Part shown: positions 11,832 to 25,664 of the stretch, piece by piece
How positions within the stretch are numbered: position 1 is the stretch's first letter
Layout: the number at the start of each line of letters is the position of its first letter
NCBI RefSeq assembly: GCF_004127445.1
Contig: NZ_QEXM01000010.1
Span: 1-64,000 of the forward strand
DNA: 64,000 nt
Reading direction: 5' to 3'
Origin: Streptomyces alfalfae
GTDB lineage: Bacteria; Actinomycetota; Actinomycetes; Streptomycetales; Streptomycetaceae
Notes under the pieces: model-generated
Database searches by the model: none
Told to the model about the DNA's origin: nothing
The model's input: the letters and a program-made list of their open reading frames with translations, nothing else
Translations under genes and position numbers: made by a program

Positions 11832-14237
11832 TCAGTGCCCGCTCTGCGCCTCGATGAAGCGGGCGAGCCTGGCCGTGCCCTCGGTGATCTGAGCGGGCGT
11901 CAGGTAGCTGGTGGAGAGGCGGATGCCGTGCGGTCCGCCGCCGCCGGGGTGGAAGTACGACATCGGCGTCCAGATGACGCCGAAGTCCTGCGCCGACCTG
12001 ATCAGCGCCGCGTTGTCCGTGCGGAACGGCACGCGCAGGGTGAGGAAGAAGCCGCCGGTGGGTTCGTTCCAGTGCACTTCGAGGGCCGCGCGCCGCTTTG
12101 CCGGCAGGTGCCGGTCCAGTTCCCTGAGCGTCGCCGCCATGGCGTCGCCGTAGTAGGCGGCGGCCGCCGTGTTCAGCTCCGAGACGCGCCCGTCCGCCGC
12201 GAGGAGCGCGCCCGCGACGGCGGCCTGGCTGAGCGACGAGGTGTTGACCGTCACCATGCTCTTGATCTTCGCGAGTTCGTCCGCGAGGAGTCCGGTGCGG
12301 CCCGAGTCGTCCACGACGGGCTGGTCGGCGACGACGAAGCCCACCCGGGCGCCGGGGAACACCGTCTTGGAGAACGAGCCGATGTGCACGACCGTGTGCC
12401 CCTGGTCCATCGACTTCAGGGCGGGGTGGCGCCGCCCCGGGCTGACGAGCCGGTAGGGGCTGTCCTCCAGGACGAGGATGCCGTGGCGGCCCGCGAGTTC
12501 GAGGAGTTCGGAGCGGGCCCGGGGGCCCAGGGTGGCGCCCGACGGATTGGAGTGGTCGGGTACGACGTAGAAGGCGCGGGGGCGGCGCCCGCGGGCCCGC
12601 TCGCTCCTGATCGCCGCTTCGAGGTCGGCGCACGAGAACCCGTCGTCCCGCTCGTCGACGGGGGTCACCGCGACGTCGAGGAGGCGGGCGGCGCCGGTGA
12701 TGCCCACGTAGCAGGGGCTGGAGACGAGCAGGACGTCGTCGGGGCCGGAGATGAGGGCGCGCAGCACGAGGAGCATCGCCTCCTGCGCGCCGACCGTCAC
12801 CACGATGGACTCGGCGGGTACGTCGATGTTCTCGTCGGCCCGCAGCGAGTCGGCAATGATCTCGCGGATCTGCCCCGCGGTGGGCCCGTACTGGTACATG
12901 GCGGTGCGCACCTGGCGCGGTGAACTGCCCTGCTCCGCCAGGTGGTCCAGGTAGCGGCGCAGGTGGCCGAAGATCTGCTCGCTGTCGAAGAAGCCGTCGT
13001 ACGGGCGGCCGGGCGCGAAGGAGATCGCCTCGGGGTAGCGGGAGGTGATCTCGTTGAGGAACGTCATCGTGTCCAGGACCGGGTCGGACACGCTGGCGTG
13101 CAGCTCGCTCTTGCGCAGCGGCCGCGCCGCCCGGCCCGGCGGTCGGTCCGGCAGTCGGTCCGGCAGTCGGTCCGGCAGTCGGTCCGGCAGTCGGTCCGGC
13201 AGTCGGTCCGCGCGGCGGGGGCCGGTGCGGATCACCTCGGGGCCGATGTCGGTGACCGTGGCGGTGGCGGTGAACGCCATGGCGTCGGCGAACTCCCCGA
13301 CGAGGCCGTCCAGCGCTTCCGACACCCCGGCGCGTCCGCCCGCCCGCAGCCCGTCCAGCACCGGGCGGCCCGCGAAGACGGCGTCGGCGCCGGAGGCGAT
13401 CGCGGCGAGGACGTCCGCGCCCCGGCGGACGCCGCCGCTCAGCAGGACGGGGCAGCGGCCCGCCACGGCCTCGGCGACCTCCGGGAGCGCGTCGAGGGCG
13501 GTGACCACGACGCCGTCGGCACCGGCGTCGAGCGCCCGCCGCGCGTCGGGGGCGTCGTCGACGCCCGCCACGAGCAGCGGCAGGGCGGTGGCCGCGCGCA
13601 GCCACACCACGTCGGCCCGGTCGGCCCGGTCCCGCAGCAGGGTGCGGACGTCGTCGAAGGGGCCGCGCACCCCGAGGTCGGCGGGGGCGGCGACGCGCCG
13701 GGCCCGGACGCGGGAGCGGTCGCCGAGCGCGAGGAGCAGCGCCCCGACCCCGGCGTCCTCGGCCCGTGCGATCAGGTGGCGTGCGGTGTCCCGGTCCCGG
13801 AACGCGTAGGTCCGCAGCCACGGCGGGACATCAGCGGCCGAGGCGAGTTCGGCGAGGCTCCGCTCCGCGAAGGCGCTCACCACGGCGGGGAGCCCGGCCG
13901 CCGCCGCGGCCTGGACGACGGCGAGTTCGCCGCCGGGGCGCGCCGGGGCGTCGAGCGGGCCGACCACCAGCGGCGCCGCCCAGCCGCGGTCGAGGATCTT
14001 CACGGTGGTCTCGGGCCGCGCGCCGCTCGCCCGCCCCGCCCGGCGGGCCCGCGTCCCCCGCGTCCGGTCGCCCCCGGCGCCCTGGCGCAGGCCGATGAGT
14101 CCGAAGGCCTCGCGGTTCGCCGCGGATACGCGGTCATCGGCCGATGGCGCGCCCTGCGACTTCTCGGGCGGGAAATCCGCGCCCTGTGCGCTTTCGTGCG
14201 CGAAAGGCTCGGAATTGTCGGCGTTCTGTTCCGCCAT
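11832..14237 (-). CDS. hpgT: Fusion of a degenerate Hmo-like domain with HpgT aminotransferase
   Basis: An 801-residue two-domain protein. Residues about 75-340 resemble FMN-dependent 2-hydroxy acid oxidases (Hmo type), for example GGVRRGADVLAAIASGADAVFAGRP. Against the intact Hmo at 16809-17966, the catalytic SNHGGRQLD segment is missing (VVVTALDALPEV instead), LKGV reads VAGV and DSGVRTG reads SGGVRRG, so this half is probably not an oxidase. A linker of RLPD repeats (about 343-364) leads to the aminotransferase (about 370-801), which has VPDHSNPSG and the PLP lysine motif GSFSKTVFPG. HpgT transaminates 4-hydroxyphenylglyoxylate, and 3,5-dihydroxyphenylglyoxylate for Dpg. ATG 14237 has a GGGGGA ribosome site; a StrR/Bbr-type box lies about 85 bp upstream. 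Confidence 0.92.
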   Translation of the reverse strand: MAEQNADNSEPFAHESAQGADFPPEKSQGAPSADDRVSAANREAFGLIGLRQGAGGDRTRGTRARRAGRASGARPETTVKILDRGWAAPLVVGPLDAPARPGGELAVVQAAAAAGLPAVVSAFAERSLAELASAADVPPWLRTYAFRDRDTARHLIARAEDAGVGALLLALGDRSRVRARRVAAPADLGVRGPFDDVRTLLRDRADRADVVWLRAATALPLLVAGVDDAPDARRALDAGADGVVVTALDALPEVAEAVAGRCPVLLSGGVRRGADVLAAIASGADAVFAGRPVLDGLRAGGRAGVSEALDGLVGEFADAMAFTATATVTDIGPEVIRTGPRRADRLPDRLPDRLPDRLPDRLPDRPPGRAARPLRKSELHASVSDPVLDTMTFLNEITSRYPEAISFAPGRPYDGFFDSEQIFGHLRRYLDHLAEQGSSPRQVRTAMYQYGPTAGQIREIIADSLRADENIDVPAESIVVTVGAQEAMLLVLRALISGPDDVLLVSSPCYVGITGAARLLDVAVTPVDERDDGFSCADLEAAIRSERARGRRPRAFYVVPDHSNPSGATLGPRARSELLELAGRHGILVLEDSPYRLVSPGRRHPALKSMDQGHTVVHIGSFSKTVFPGARVGFVVADQPVVDDSGRTGLLADELAKIKSMVTVNTSSLSQAAVAGALLAADGRVSELNTAAAAYYGDAMAATLRELDRHLPAKRRAALEVHWNEPTGGFFLTLRVPFRTDNAALIRSAQDFGVIWTPMSYFHPGGGGPHGIRLSTSYLTPAQITEGTARLARFIEAQSGH
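13144..13209. repeat. 12-bp tandem repeat coding for the interdomain linker
   Basis: About 5.5 copies of the 12-bp unit cggtccggcagt, with no visible unit-to-unit change. Read on the minus strand it codes for five RLPD units between the Hmo-like and HpgT domains. Because 12 is a multiple of 3, copy number can change without a frameshift. Confidence 0.9.
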
Positions 14238-14321
14238 GGATTTCCCCCAGGCTTCGGCGGCTATCGGAAATGCAGCGGCTGACGCTCAGACTCACACGAA
14301 TCCCGACGGTCCACCAACGTC

Positions 14322-14350
14322 GTCCAACCGCGTGTTCCGCACACTTGGAC
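14322..14350. promoter_or_regulatory. StrR/Bbr-type operator upstream of the hmo-hpgT fusion
   Basis: GTCCAA and TTGGAC arms with a 17-nt spacer, in the 145-nt gap between the prephenate dehydrogenase stop and the fusion start. It is identical to the NRPS box (3480-3508) at 24 of 29 positions, including much of the spacer. Likely bound by the StrR-like protein encoded at 42484-43473. Confidence 0.8.
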
Positions 14351-14382
14351 ATGACCGGACGCGACCGGACACCCGTGCGGCG

Positions 14383-15552
14383 TCAGGCGGTGGGAATTCT
14401 GGTGTCCTTGCGCCCCTCCCTTCCCTCGCGTGCCGGACGCCCGCCGTCGTCCTCCCGTACGGCGTCCCAGCCGTCCGCGGCGAGCGCGGTCACCAGCCGG
14501 CCGGCGGTCCCGGCCGGCGCGGCGAACCGCACGGTGAGCCCCGGGCCGCCGCCGGACAGGCCGGCGGCGGCGTCCTCCGCGCTCCCGCCCAGGTCGGTCA
14601 CGGCGGCGATGAGCCGCGCCAGCTCGCCGGGGCGCTCCGCGACCCTCACCAGCACGCCGTGCCGCTCCGGGGAGGCGGCGTCCGCGGTTCGGCCGTGCCC
14701 CGCGGCCGGGATGCCCGCGAGCCCGGAGATGCCGCGTTCGAGCAGGTCCACCAGGGTCCGCATGCCGAGGTCCCGCTCCGCCGCGCCGCCCCGGGCGAGC
14801 GCGTCCAGCGCCGGCACCAGACGCGACAGGTCCGCGTGCAGGTCCTTCAGGACGCCCGCCACGGCCGGGGCGTTGGCCTGGAGGATGTCGCCCCAGAGCC
14901 GGGAGTCGCCGGCCGCGATCCGGGTGGCGTCGCGCAGCCCCTGCCCGGCGACCCGCGCGAGTCCCGCGGGCCCCTCCCCCAGCCGGGCCGCCATGAGGCT
15001 GGCCATCAGATGCGGCACGTGGGAGGTGACGGCCACGGCCGCGTCGTGGTCCCGGCTGTGCATCACGACCGGGTGGGCGCCGCAGAGCGCGACCAGCTCC
15101 AGGGCCCGTTCGAAGGCTTCGTCCGAGGTCAGCCGGGACGGTGTGAGCACCCAGTTGCGGTCCCTGAACAGCTCGGCCCGCGCGGCGAGGGGCCCGGACC
15201 GCTCGCGGCCCGCCAGGGGGTGGCCGCCGATGTAGCGGGCGGGGTCGGGGGCGCGGCGCAGCGCGGCCCGCTCGGGCCCGGCCTTCACGCTCGCCACGTC
15301 GGTGTAGGCGCGGGCGACGCCGCGCTCCTGGGCGTCGGTGAGGACGGCGCCGACCTGGCTGGGCGGGACGGCGATCACGGCGAGGTCGACGGGTTCGCCG
15401 GGGGCGCGCGCCAGGCCGGCGCCCAGGGCGGCGGCCGTCCGTGCGGCGGCCGGATCGCGGTCGGAGAGGAACACCGTCACGCCTCGTCCGCTGACGGCGA
15501 GCGCCACGGACGTGCCGATGAGTCCGGTGCCGATGACGGTCATGGTGCGCAT
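14383..15552 (-). CDS. tyrA: Prephenate dehydrogenase (TyrA family) for Hpg supply
   Basis: Protein of 389 residues with an N-terminal NAD-binding fold (GTGLIGTSVAL, near residue 10), TDVASVKAG, and the prephenate dehydrogenase motif GGHPLAGRERSG. The helical dimer domain follows, and residues about 300-365 look like an ACT domain, usually an allosteric site for tyrosine. It oxidises prephenate to 4-hydroxyphenylpyruvate, the substrate of HmaS, which is encoded divergently next to it; this places it in Hpg supply. ATG 15552 is taken; GTG 15555 and ATG 15543 are close alternatives. Confidence 0.92.
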   Translation of the reverse strand: MRTMTVIGTGLIGTSVALAVSGRGVTVFLSDRDPAAARTAAALGAGLARAPGEPVDLAVIAVPPSQVGAVLTDAQERGVARAYTDVASVKAGPERAALRRAPDPARYIGGHPLAGRERSGPLAARAELFRDRNWVLTPSRLTSDEAFERALELVALCGAHPVVMHSRDHDAAVAVTSHVPHLMASLMAARLGEGPAGLARVAGQGLRDATRIAAGDSRLWGDILQANAPAVAGVLKDLHADLSRLVPALDALARGGAAERDLGMRTLVDLLERGISGLAGIPAAGHGRTADAASPERHGVLVRVAERPGELARLIAAVTDLGGSAEDAAAGLSGGGPGLTVRFAAPAGTAGRLVTALAADGWDAVREDDGGRPAREGREGRKDTRIPTA

Positions 15553-17966
<2,414 letters not shown>

Positions 17967-18008
17967 AATCGTGGGGTTTGTCCCCGAGCCGCGTACGGAG
18001 CACCGCCC

Positions 18009-20366
18009 ATGCACAGCCCTCACGATCCGTTCGTACGCGTCCGGGGCGCCCGGGAGCACAATCTGCGGGGCGTCGACGTGGACGTGCCGCGCGACGTCCT
18101 CGCGGTGTTCACCGGGGTCTCCGGCTCGGGGAAGTCCTCGCTCGCCTTCGGGACGATCTACGCCGAGGCCCAGCGGCGCTACTTCGAATCGGTCGCCCCG
18201 TACGCCCGCCGGCTCATCCACCAGGTGGGCGCTCCGAAGGTCGGTGAGATCACCGGGCTGCCGCCCGCGGTCTCGCTCCAGCAGCGGCGTGCGGCGCCGA
18301 CGTCGCGCTCCTCCGTGGGCACGGTCACCACCCTGTCCAACTCGCTGCGGATGCTGTTCTCCCGCGCGGGCGACTACCCCGCGGGCGCCGAGCGGCTGGA
18401 CTCCGACGCGTTCTCGCCGAACACGGCGGCCGGCGCGTGCCCGGAGTGCCACGGGCTCGGCCGTGTGCACCGCACCAGCGAGGAACTGCTCGTGCCGGAC
18501 GCCTCGCTCTCCATCCGCGAGGGCGCCATCGCCGCCTGGCCGGGCGCCTGGCAGGGCAAGAACCTGCGGGACGTCCTCGACGCCCTGGGGTACGACGTCG
18601 ACTGCCCGTGGCGCGAGCTGCCCGCGGCCGACCGCGAGTGGATCCTGTTCACCGACGAGCAGCCCGTGGTGACCGTGCACCCGGTGCGTGACGCGGGGCG
18701 CATCCAACGCCCGTACCAGGGCACGTACATGAGCGCCCGCCGCTATGTCATGAAGACCTTCGCGGACTCCAAGAGCCAGACGCTGCGCGCCAAGGCCGAG
18801 CGCTTCCTCGCGAGCACCCCCTGCCCGCTCTGCGGCGGCAGCAGGCTGCGCCGGGAGGCGCTCGCCGTCACCTTCGCGGGCCGCACCATCGCCGAGCTGG
18901 CCGCGCTCCCGCTCTCCGAGCTGGCGGACGTCCTCGCGGGCGCTGCCGACGCCACCGAGGCGGCCCGCGTCCTCACCGGGGACCTGCTCGCCCGCATCGC
19001 GACCATCACCGAGCTGGGTCTCGGCTACCTCAGCCCGGACCGCGCCACCCCCACCCTGTCGGCGGGCGAACTCCAGCGACTCCGCCTGGCGACCCAGCTG
19101 CGCTCCGGCCTCTTCGGCGTCGTGTACGTCCTGGACGAGCCCTCCGCGGGCCTGCACCCGGCGGACACCGAGGCCCTGCTCGACGTCCTCGACCGGCTGA
19201 AGGACGCGGGCAACTCCGTCTTCGTCGTGGAGCACCACCTCGACGTCATGCGCCACGCGGACTGGCTCGTGGACGTCGGGCCGCGGGCCGGCGAGCACGG
19301 CGGCCGGGTGCTGCACAGCGGCCCGGTGGCGGACCTCGAAGCCGTCACGGAGTCGGCGACGGCACGCTTCCTCTTCGACGACGCCCCCGCGCCGGCACGC
19401 GAAGTGCGGGCCGCCGCGCGCCGGCTGAAGGTCGGCCCGGTCACCCGGCACAATCTGCGGGCGGTGACGGCGGAGTTCCCGCTCGGCGCCTTCACGGCGG
19501 TCACGGGTGTCTCGGGCTCGGGCAAGTCCACCCTCGTCGGGGAGATCACCGAGGAGCTCGACGGCGTCGGCCGCCTCGTCCGGGTCGACCAGCGGCCCAT
19601 CGGCCGCACGCCACGCTCCAACCTCGCCACCTACACGGGCCTCTTCGACGTCGTGCGCAAGGTGTTCGCGGCCACGGATGAGGCGCGGGAGCGGGGGTAC
19701 GGCGTCGGCCGGTTCTCCTTCAACGTCGCGGGCGGGCGGTGCGAGACCTGCCAGGGCGAGGGCTTCGTCAGCGTCGAACTGCTCTTCCTGCCGAGCACCT
19801 ACGCGCCGTGCCCGGACTGCGGGGGCGCCCGCTACAACCCGGCGACCCTCGACGTCACGTACCACGGGAAGAACATCGCCCAGGTGCTCGACCTCACCGT
19901 GGCGGCCGCGGCGGACTTCTTCGCGGACACCGGCACGCCCGCCGTGGTCCGCAGCCTGCGCACGCTCCTGGACGTGGGGCTCGGCTATCTGCGGCTCGGC
20001 CAGCCCGCCACGGAGCTGTCGGGCGGCGAGGCCCAGCGCATCAAGCTGGCGAGCGAGCTGCAGAGGGCCCGGCGCGGCCACACCCTGTACCTCCTCGACG
20101 AGCCGACGACGGGGCTGCACCCGGCCGACGTGGAACTCCTCACCCGCCGGCTGCACGAGCTGGTCGACGCCGGGAACTCGGTGGTCGTGGTCGAGCACGA
20201 CATGGCGGTCGTGGCGGGCGCGGACTGGGTGATCGACCTCGGCCCCGGCGGCGGCGACCGGGGCGGGGAGATCGTGGCGCAGGGTCCCCCGGCCGAGGTG
20301 GCCCGCGCCGGGGGCGGCCGCACCGCGCCGTATCTGGCGCGGGCCCTGGGACAGACCCAGAGGTGA
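18009..20366 (+). CDS. UvrA-like ABC protein (short UvrA paralogue, DrrC type)
   Basis: Protein of 785 residues with two UvrA-type ATPase modules: Walker [10 protein letters not shown] (near residue 40) and GVSGSGKST (near 503), signatures LSAGELQR and LSGGEAQR, and Walker B segments YVLDEPSAG and YLLDEPTTG. Zinc-knuckle Cys pairs are visible ([28 protein letters not shown]). It is about 170 residues shorter than housekeeping UvrA and appears to lack the UvrB-binding insertion, as UvrA2/DrrC-like proteins do. Such paralogues either serve general DNA-damage tolerance or protect against DNA-binding antibiotics. It starts 42 nt after hmo on the same strand; a GGGG-TTTGT-CCCC hairpin in the gap may separate them. 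A Hpg/Dpg peptide is not an obvious DNA-binding drug, so I place it outside the cluster. Confidence 0.9.
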   Translation: MHSPHDPFVRVRGAREHNLRGVDVDVPRDVLAVFTGVSGSGKSSLAFGTIYAEAQRRYFESVAPYARRLIHQVGAPKVGEITGLPPAVSLQQRRAAPTSRSSVGTVTTLSNSLRMLFSRAGDYPAGAERLDSDAFSPNTAAGACPECHGLGRVHRTSEELLVPDASLSIREGAIAAWPGAWQGKNLRDVLDALGYDVDCPWRELPAADREWILFTDEQPVVTVHPVRDAGRIQRPYQGTYMSARRYVMKTFADSKSQTLRAKAERFLASTPCPLCGGSRLRREALAVTFAGRTIAELAALPLSELADVLAGAADATEAARVLTGDLLARIATITELGLGYLSPDRATPTLSAGELQRLRLATQLRSGLFGVVYVLDEPSAGLHPADTEALLDVLDRLKDAGNSVFVVEHHLDVMRHADWLVDVGPRAGEHGGRVLHSGPVADLEAVTESATARFLFDDAPAPAREVRAAARRLKVGPVTRHNLRAVTAEFPLGAFTAVTGVSGSGKSTLVGEITEELDGVGRLVRVDQRPIGRTPRSNLATYTGLFDVVRKVFAATDEARERGYGVGRFSFNVAGGRCETCQGEGFVSVELLFLPSTYAPCPDCGGARYNPATLDVTYHGKNIAQVLDLTVAAAADFFADTGTPAVVRSLRTLLDVGLGYLRLGQPATELSGGEAQRIKLASELQRARRGHTLYLLDEPTTGLHPADVELLTRRLHELVDAGNSVVVVEHDMAVVAGADWVIDLGPGGGDRGGEIVAQGPPAEVARAGGGRTAPYLARALGQTQR

Positions 20367-20444
20367 TCACCGGACGCGGTGGGCTTCCCGCGGCCCCGCG
20401 GCCCGCAGACGGTCCGCGAGCCGCAGGGAGCGCTCTGCGAGCCG

Positions 20445-20463
20445 CGCGCCCGAAAGGGGCGCG
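20445..20463. terminator. Hairpin between convergent uvrA-like gene and sdhB
   Basis: A 7-bp GC stem (CGCGCCC/GGGCGCG) around GAAAG, in the 147-nt gap between two convergent genes. It is of the Streptomyces type without U-tract and could serve both strands. Confidence 0.6.
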
Positions 20464-20513
20464 GGCGCACGGCGCGACAAGCCACGGACCACCCCGCGCC
20501 GGACGACGAGGGC

Positions 20514-21256
20514 TCAGCGGCCGACCTTCCGGGTCGCCCGCAGCCACTCCTTGTTCATCGCCGAGATGGACGGCAGCGGAATGCCCTTCGGGCAGGCCGT
20601 GGCGCACTCGCCGGTGAGCGTGCAGCCGCCGAAGCCCTCCTCGTCCATCTGCGCCACCATGTCCAGGACCCGTGTCTCCCGCTCGGGCGCACCCTGCGGC
20701 AGCACGTTGAGGTGGTTGACCTTGGCCGAGGTGAACAGCATGGCCGAGCCGTTGGGGCAGGCGGCGACGCAGGCCCCGCAGCCGATGCACTCGGCGTGCT
20801 CGAAGGCGGAGTCGGCGTCCGGCTTCGGCACGGGCGCGGCATGGGCCTCGGGCGCGGAGCCCGTGGGGGCGCTGATGTAGCCGCCGGACTGGATGATCCG
20901 GTCGAAGGCCGAGCGGTCCACCACCAGGTCCTTGACGACCGGGAAGGCGGAGGCGCGCCACGGCTCGATGTCGATGGTGTCGCCGTCCTCGAAGGACCGC
21001 ATGTGGAGCTGGCAGGTGGTGGTGCGCTCGGGGCCGTGGGCGTCGCCGTTGATGACGAGCGAGCAGGCGCCGCAGATGCCCTCGCGGCAGTCGTGGTCGA
21101 AGGCGACGGGGTCCTCGCCCTTGACGATGAGTTCTTCGTTGAGGGTGTCCAGCATCTCCAGGAAGGACATGTCCCTTGAGATGCCGTCCACCTCGTAGGT
21201 GGACATCGCGCCGTCGGCGGCGGCGTTCTTCTGGCGCCAGACGCGCAGGGTGAGCT

Positions 21257-21260
<4 letters not shown>
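20514..21260 (-). CDS. sdhB: Succinate dehydrogenase / fumarate reductase iron-sulfur subunit
   Basis: Protein of 248 residues. A plant-type ferredoxin domain carries the [2Fe-2S] ligands in CREGICGAC plus a later Cys (TTTCQLHM). The C-terminal part carries two clusters in [15 protein letters not shown] and [15 protein letters not shown]. It moves electrons from SdhA flavin to the membrane cytochrome. ATG 21260 overlaps the sdhA stop (ATGA). Last gene of the sdhC-sdhA-sdhB operon. Confidence 0.95.
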
Positions 21261-23215
<1,955 letters not shown>

Positions 23216-23218
23216 GGG

Positions 23219-23926
23219 TCAGCTCACCAGTCCGGTCATGACGGCGACGGGTACGGAGACGAAGCCCGCGGTCAGCACGAGGGCGAGGCCCGTCGCGAGG
23301 GGCTTGAGGACGCGGTCGCGGGTCGCGGTGCCGACGCCCAGGGTCTGTGCGGCGCTCCACAGTCCGTGTCGGACGTGGAAGCCGAGGGCGGTCACGGCGA
23401 CGAGGTAGATGACGTTGCCGTACCAGGTGGAGAAGGTGTCGATCACGTTCTGGTACGGGCGCAGGTGCTCGTAGCCGCCGGGGTGCACCGTGCCGGTCGT
23501 CAGGTCGAGGATGTGCCAGACGATGAAGAGGCCGAGGATGACTCCGCCCCAGCGCATGGTGCGGGTGGCGAAGGTGGCGCCGCGCCTCTTGTGGACGTAC
23601 GAGGTGGGGCGGGCCCTGATGTCGCGGCGGCTGAGCTGGTAGGCGGACGTGGCGTGGGCGACGACGGCGGCGACGAGGACCACGCGGACCAGCCAGAGCG
23701 TCCACTCGTAGTGCAGGAAGGGCTCGCCGAGCGTGCGCAGCCAGTGCGCGTAGCGGTTGATCTCCTCGGGCCCGAAGAAGATCTTCAGGTTCGCGAACAT
23801 GTGCGCGAAGAGATAGAGCAGCATGATCAGACCGCTCACCGCCATCACGGTCTTCTTGCCGATGGTGGAGTCCCAGAGCGTACGGGTCATGGACGGCCGT
23901 TTGTCCGTCCGCGTTGCCAGAGCCAT
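23219..23926 (-). CDS. sdhC: Succinate dehydrogenase cytochrome b subunit
   Basis: Membrane protein of 235 residues with five predicted helices and His residues in several of them ([38 protein letters not shown]), as in type B complex II, where one subunit binds two haems and no SdhD is needed. ATG 23926 (MALATRTDK) is divergent from the LysR gene at 24023. The shared 96-nt gap contains a LysR-type palindrome. First gene of the operon. Confidence 0.92.
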   Translation of the reverse strand: MALATRTDKRPSMTRTLWDSTIGKKTVMAVSGLIMLLYLFAHMFANLKIFFGPEEINRYAHWLRTLGEPFLHYEWTLWLVRVVLVAAVVAHATSAYQLSRRDIRARPTSYVHKRRGATFATRTMRWGGVILGLFIVWHILDLTTGTVHPGGYEHLRPYQNVIDTFSTWYGNVIYLVAVTALGFHVRHGLWSAAQTLGVGTATRDRVLKPLATGLALVLTAGFVSVPVAVMTGLVS

Positions 23927-23984
23927 GTCAGGGACCGTACGGCCGTGGTCCCTGATCGGTCCAAGACATGGCTCGGCTGATGTT

Positions 23985-24001
23985 GATAGCCCAAAGCTAT
24001 C
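23985..24001. promoter_or_regulatory. LysR-type operator between sdhC and the LysR gene
   Basis: GATAGC-CCAAA-GCTATC, a perfect 6-bp inverted repeat with T-N11-A inside it, the form bound by LysR-type regulators. It lies 21 nt before the LysR start and 58 nt before sdhC, so binding can repress the regulator and act on the operon. Confidence 0.7.
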
Positions 24002-24022
24002 GACGCACGTATCGTGCCGTGT

Positions 24023-24898
24023 ATGCAGTTCCAGCAGCTCCAGTATTTCGTCGCGGTCTCCGAGACCCGGCACTTCACACGCGCCGCCGAGCGGGTCCAC
24101 GTCGCGCAGCCGTCGCTCTCCCAGCAGATCAGGGCCCTGGAGAAGGAGCTGGGCGCGGAGCTGTTCAGCCGGGCCCGCGGCAACATCGCGCTCACCGACG
24201 CCGGCGAGGCCCTGCTGCCGCTGGCCCGCCGCATCCTCGCCGACGCCGACACCGCCCGCATCGAGGTGCAGGAACTCGCGCAGCTCCGCCGCGGCCGCAT
24301 CCGCCTGGGCGCGACGCCGAGCGTGTGCACGGGCCTGCTTCCCGAAGTGCTGCGCGCCTTCCGCGACCGCCACCCCGGCATCCAGCTGCTCGTCGAGGAG
24401 AGCGGCTCCCACGACCTGGTCCGCGAACTGGCGCGCGGCGCCCTGGACCTCGCCCTCGTGGTCCTGCCGCTGCCCTCGCCGTCGCCCGCGCTGACCACGG
24501 TGGAGCTGCTGCGCGAGGACCTGGTGGTGGTCTCGTCACCCCGCGAACGCGGCCTGGGCAGGAGAGTGCGGATCGCCGACCTCCAGGGCGAGCGCCTCGT
24601 GATGTTCCGCCACGGCTACGACCTGCGGGAACTCACCGTCGCCGCCTGCCGCGCGGAGGGCTTCGAGCCGGAGTTCGCGGTGGAGGGCGGCGAGATGGAC
24701 GCGGTCCTCGGCTTCGTCCGCGCGGGCCTCGGCCTGGCGGTCGTGCCCCGCATGGTCGCCGAGCGCTCCGGCGCCGACCTGCGGATGACGCCCCTGGCGG
24801 GCCCGGGCCTGCACCGCACCATCGCCCTGGCCCACCGCAGCGACGTCGCCCCGCCCCGCGCGGCACGGGAACTGCAGCGGATGCTCCTCGATCGCTGA
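24023..24898 (+). CDS. LysR-family transcriptional regulator, likely controller of the sdh operon
   Basis: Protein of 291 residues with the family's N-terminal winged helix (LQYFVAVSETRHFTRAAERVHVAQPSLSQQIRALE region, first 60 residues) and a C-terminal effector domain with two subdomains. ATG 24023 (MQFQQLQYF) matches the usual family N-terminus; GTG 24014 would add three residues. Its divergent position and the palindrome in the gap point to control of sdhC-A-B. The effector is unknown. Confidence 0.92.
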   Translation: MQFQQLQYFVAVSETRHFTRAAERVHVAQPSLSQQIRALEKELGAELFSRARGNIALTDAGEALLPLARRILADADTARIEVQELAQLRRGRIRLGATPSVCTGLLPEVLRAFRDRHPGIQLLVEESGSHDLVRELARGALDLALVVLPLPSPSPALTTVELLREDLVVVSSPRERGLGRRVRIADLQGERLVMFRHGYDLRELTVAACRAEGFEPEFAVEGGEMDAVLGFVRAGLGLAVVPRMVAERSGADLRMTPLAGPGLHRTIALAHRSDVAPPRAARELQRMLLDR

Positions 24899-24899
24899 G

Positions 24900-25661
24900 T
24901 CAGCCGCCCCCGGCGCGTTGCCGCAGCCGTCCCGTCACCGGGTCACGCCCCGTCAGGCAGTAGACGCCGCCCGCCGGGTCCCGCATCACCAGCCAGTGCG
25001 TGCCGCGTGACACGAACGTCGCGCCGTGGCTCTCGTGCCAGGCGCGCACCGCGTCCGGGTCCCCGCAGGACAGGTCGAGGTGGGCGCCCGCGGGGCCCGG
25101 GGTGTCCAGTCGCTGGAGGAGCAGCCGGACCGGCACGTGCGCGGGCGGCTCCAGGTCGAGGAACTCCGGGCGGGTGCCCGGGACCTGCCGCCAGGCCGTG
25201 AGGGCCGCCCAGAACGCGACCTCCCTGTCGTACGCCTCCGGGGGCACGTCCAGGCACACCTGGTCCAGGAGGCTGAGGGTGCCGTCCGGCGCGGCGTTCG
25301 GCGCCGGAAGAAAGGACTCGCCCGCCCAGGCCACGAGGCAGAACGACTGGCCGCCCGGTGAGCGGAGCACGTCGAGACCGGGCTCCGCGTGGACCGGGAC
25401 GGCGCCGAGCCGCCGGGCCTCATCGGCCGCGGCGGCGAGGTCGTCCACCGCCAGGTCGAGGTGCGCGCCGCCGGGGCCCGCCGCCACGGCCTGCGCCTTC
25501 AGCGACGCGTCGGCGGGACCGTGCGGCAGCAGCGTCACGAACTCGCCGCCCGGTCCGCGGGGCGCGGACGGACGGGTGCCGGTGACCGCGGTCCAGAAGG
25601 CGCACGCGCGGGGGAACGCCGCGCGCGGCCGGTCGATGAAGGCGTACGCCCAACGGATCAC
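24900..25661 (-). CDS. Two-domain VOC (glyoxalase/bleomycin-resistance fold) protein
   Basis: Protein of 253 residues with two VOC repeats (about 1-120 and 125-245): GAHLDLAVDDL and GAHLDLSCGDPDAV, then SPGGQSFCLVAW and DPAGGVYCLTGR. Members are metal-dependent lyases, isomerases or dioxygenases or bind small molecules; no substrate can be read here. It ends 2 nt from the convergent LysR gene and lies 3 nt after the rmdA-like gene, so it is probably in that operon. Confidence 0.8.
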   Translation of the reverse strand: MIRWAYAFIDRPRAAFPRACAFWTAVTGTRPSAPRGPGGEFVTLLPHGPADASLKAQAVAAGPGGAHLDLAVDDLAAAADEARRLGAVPVHAEPGLDVLRSPGGQSFCLVAWAGESFLPAPNAAPDGTLSLLDQVCLDVPPEAYDREVAFWAALTAWRQVPGTRPEFLDLEPPAHVPVRLLLQRLDTPGPAGAHLDLSCGDPDAVRAWHESHGATFVSRGTHWLVMRDPAGGVYCLTGRDPVTGRLRQRAGGG

Positions 25662-25664
25662 GGC

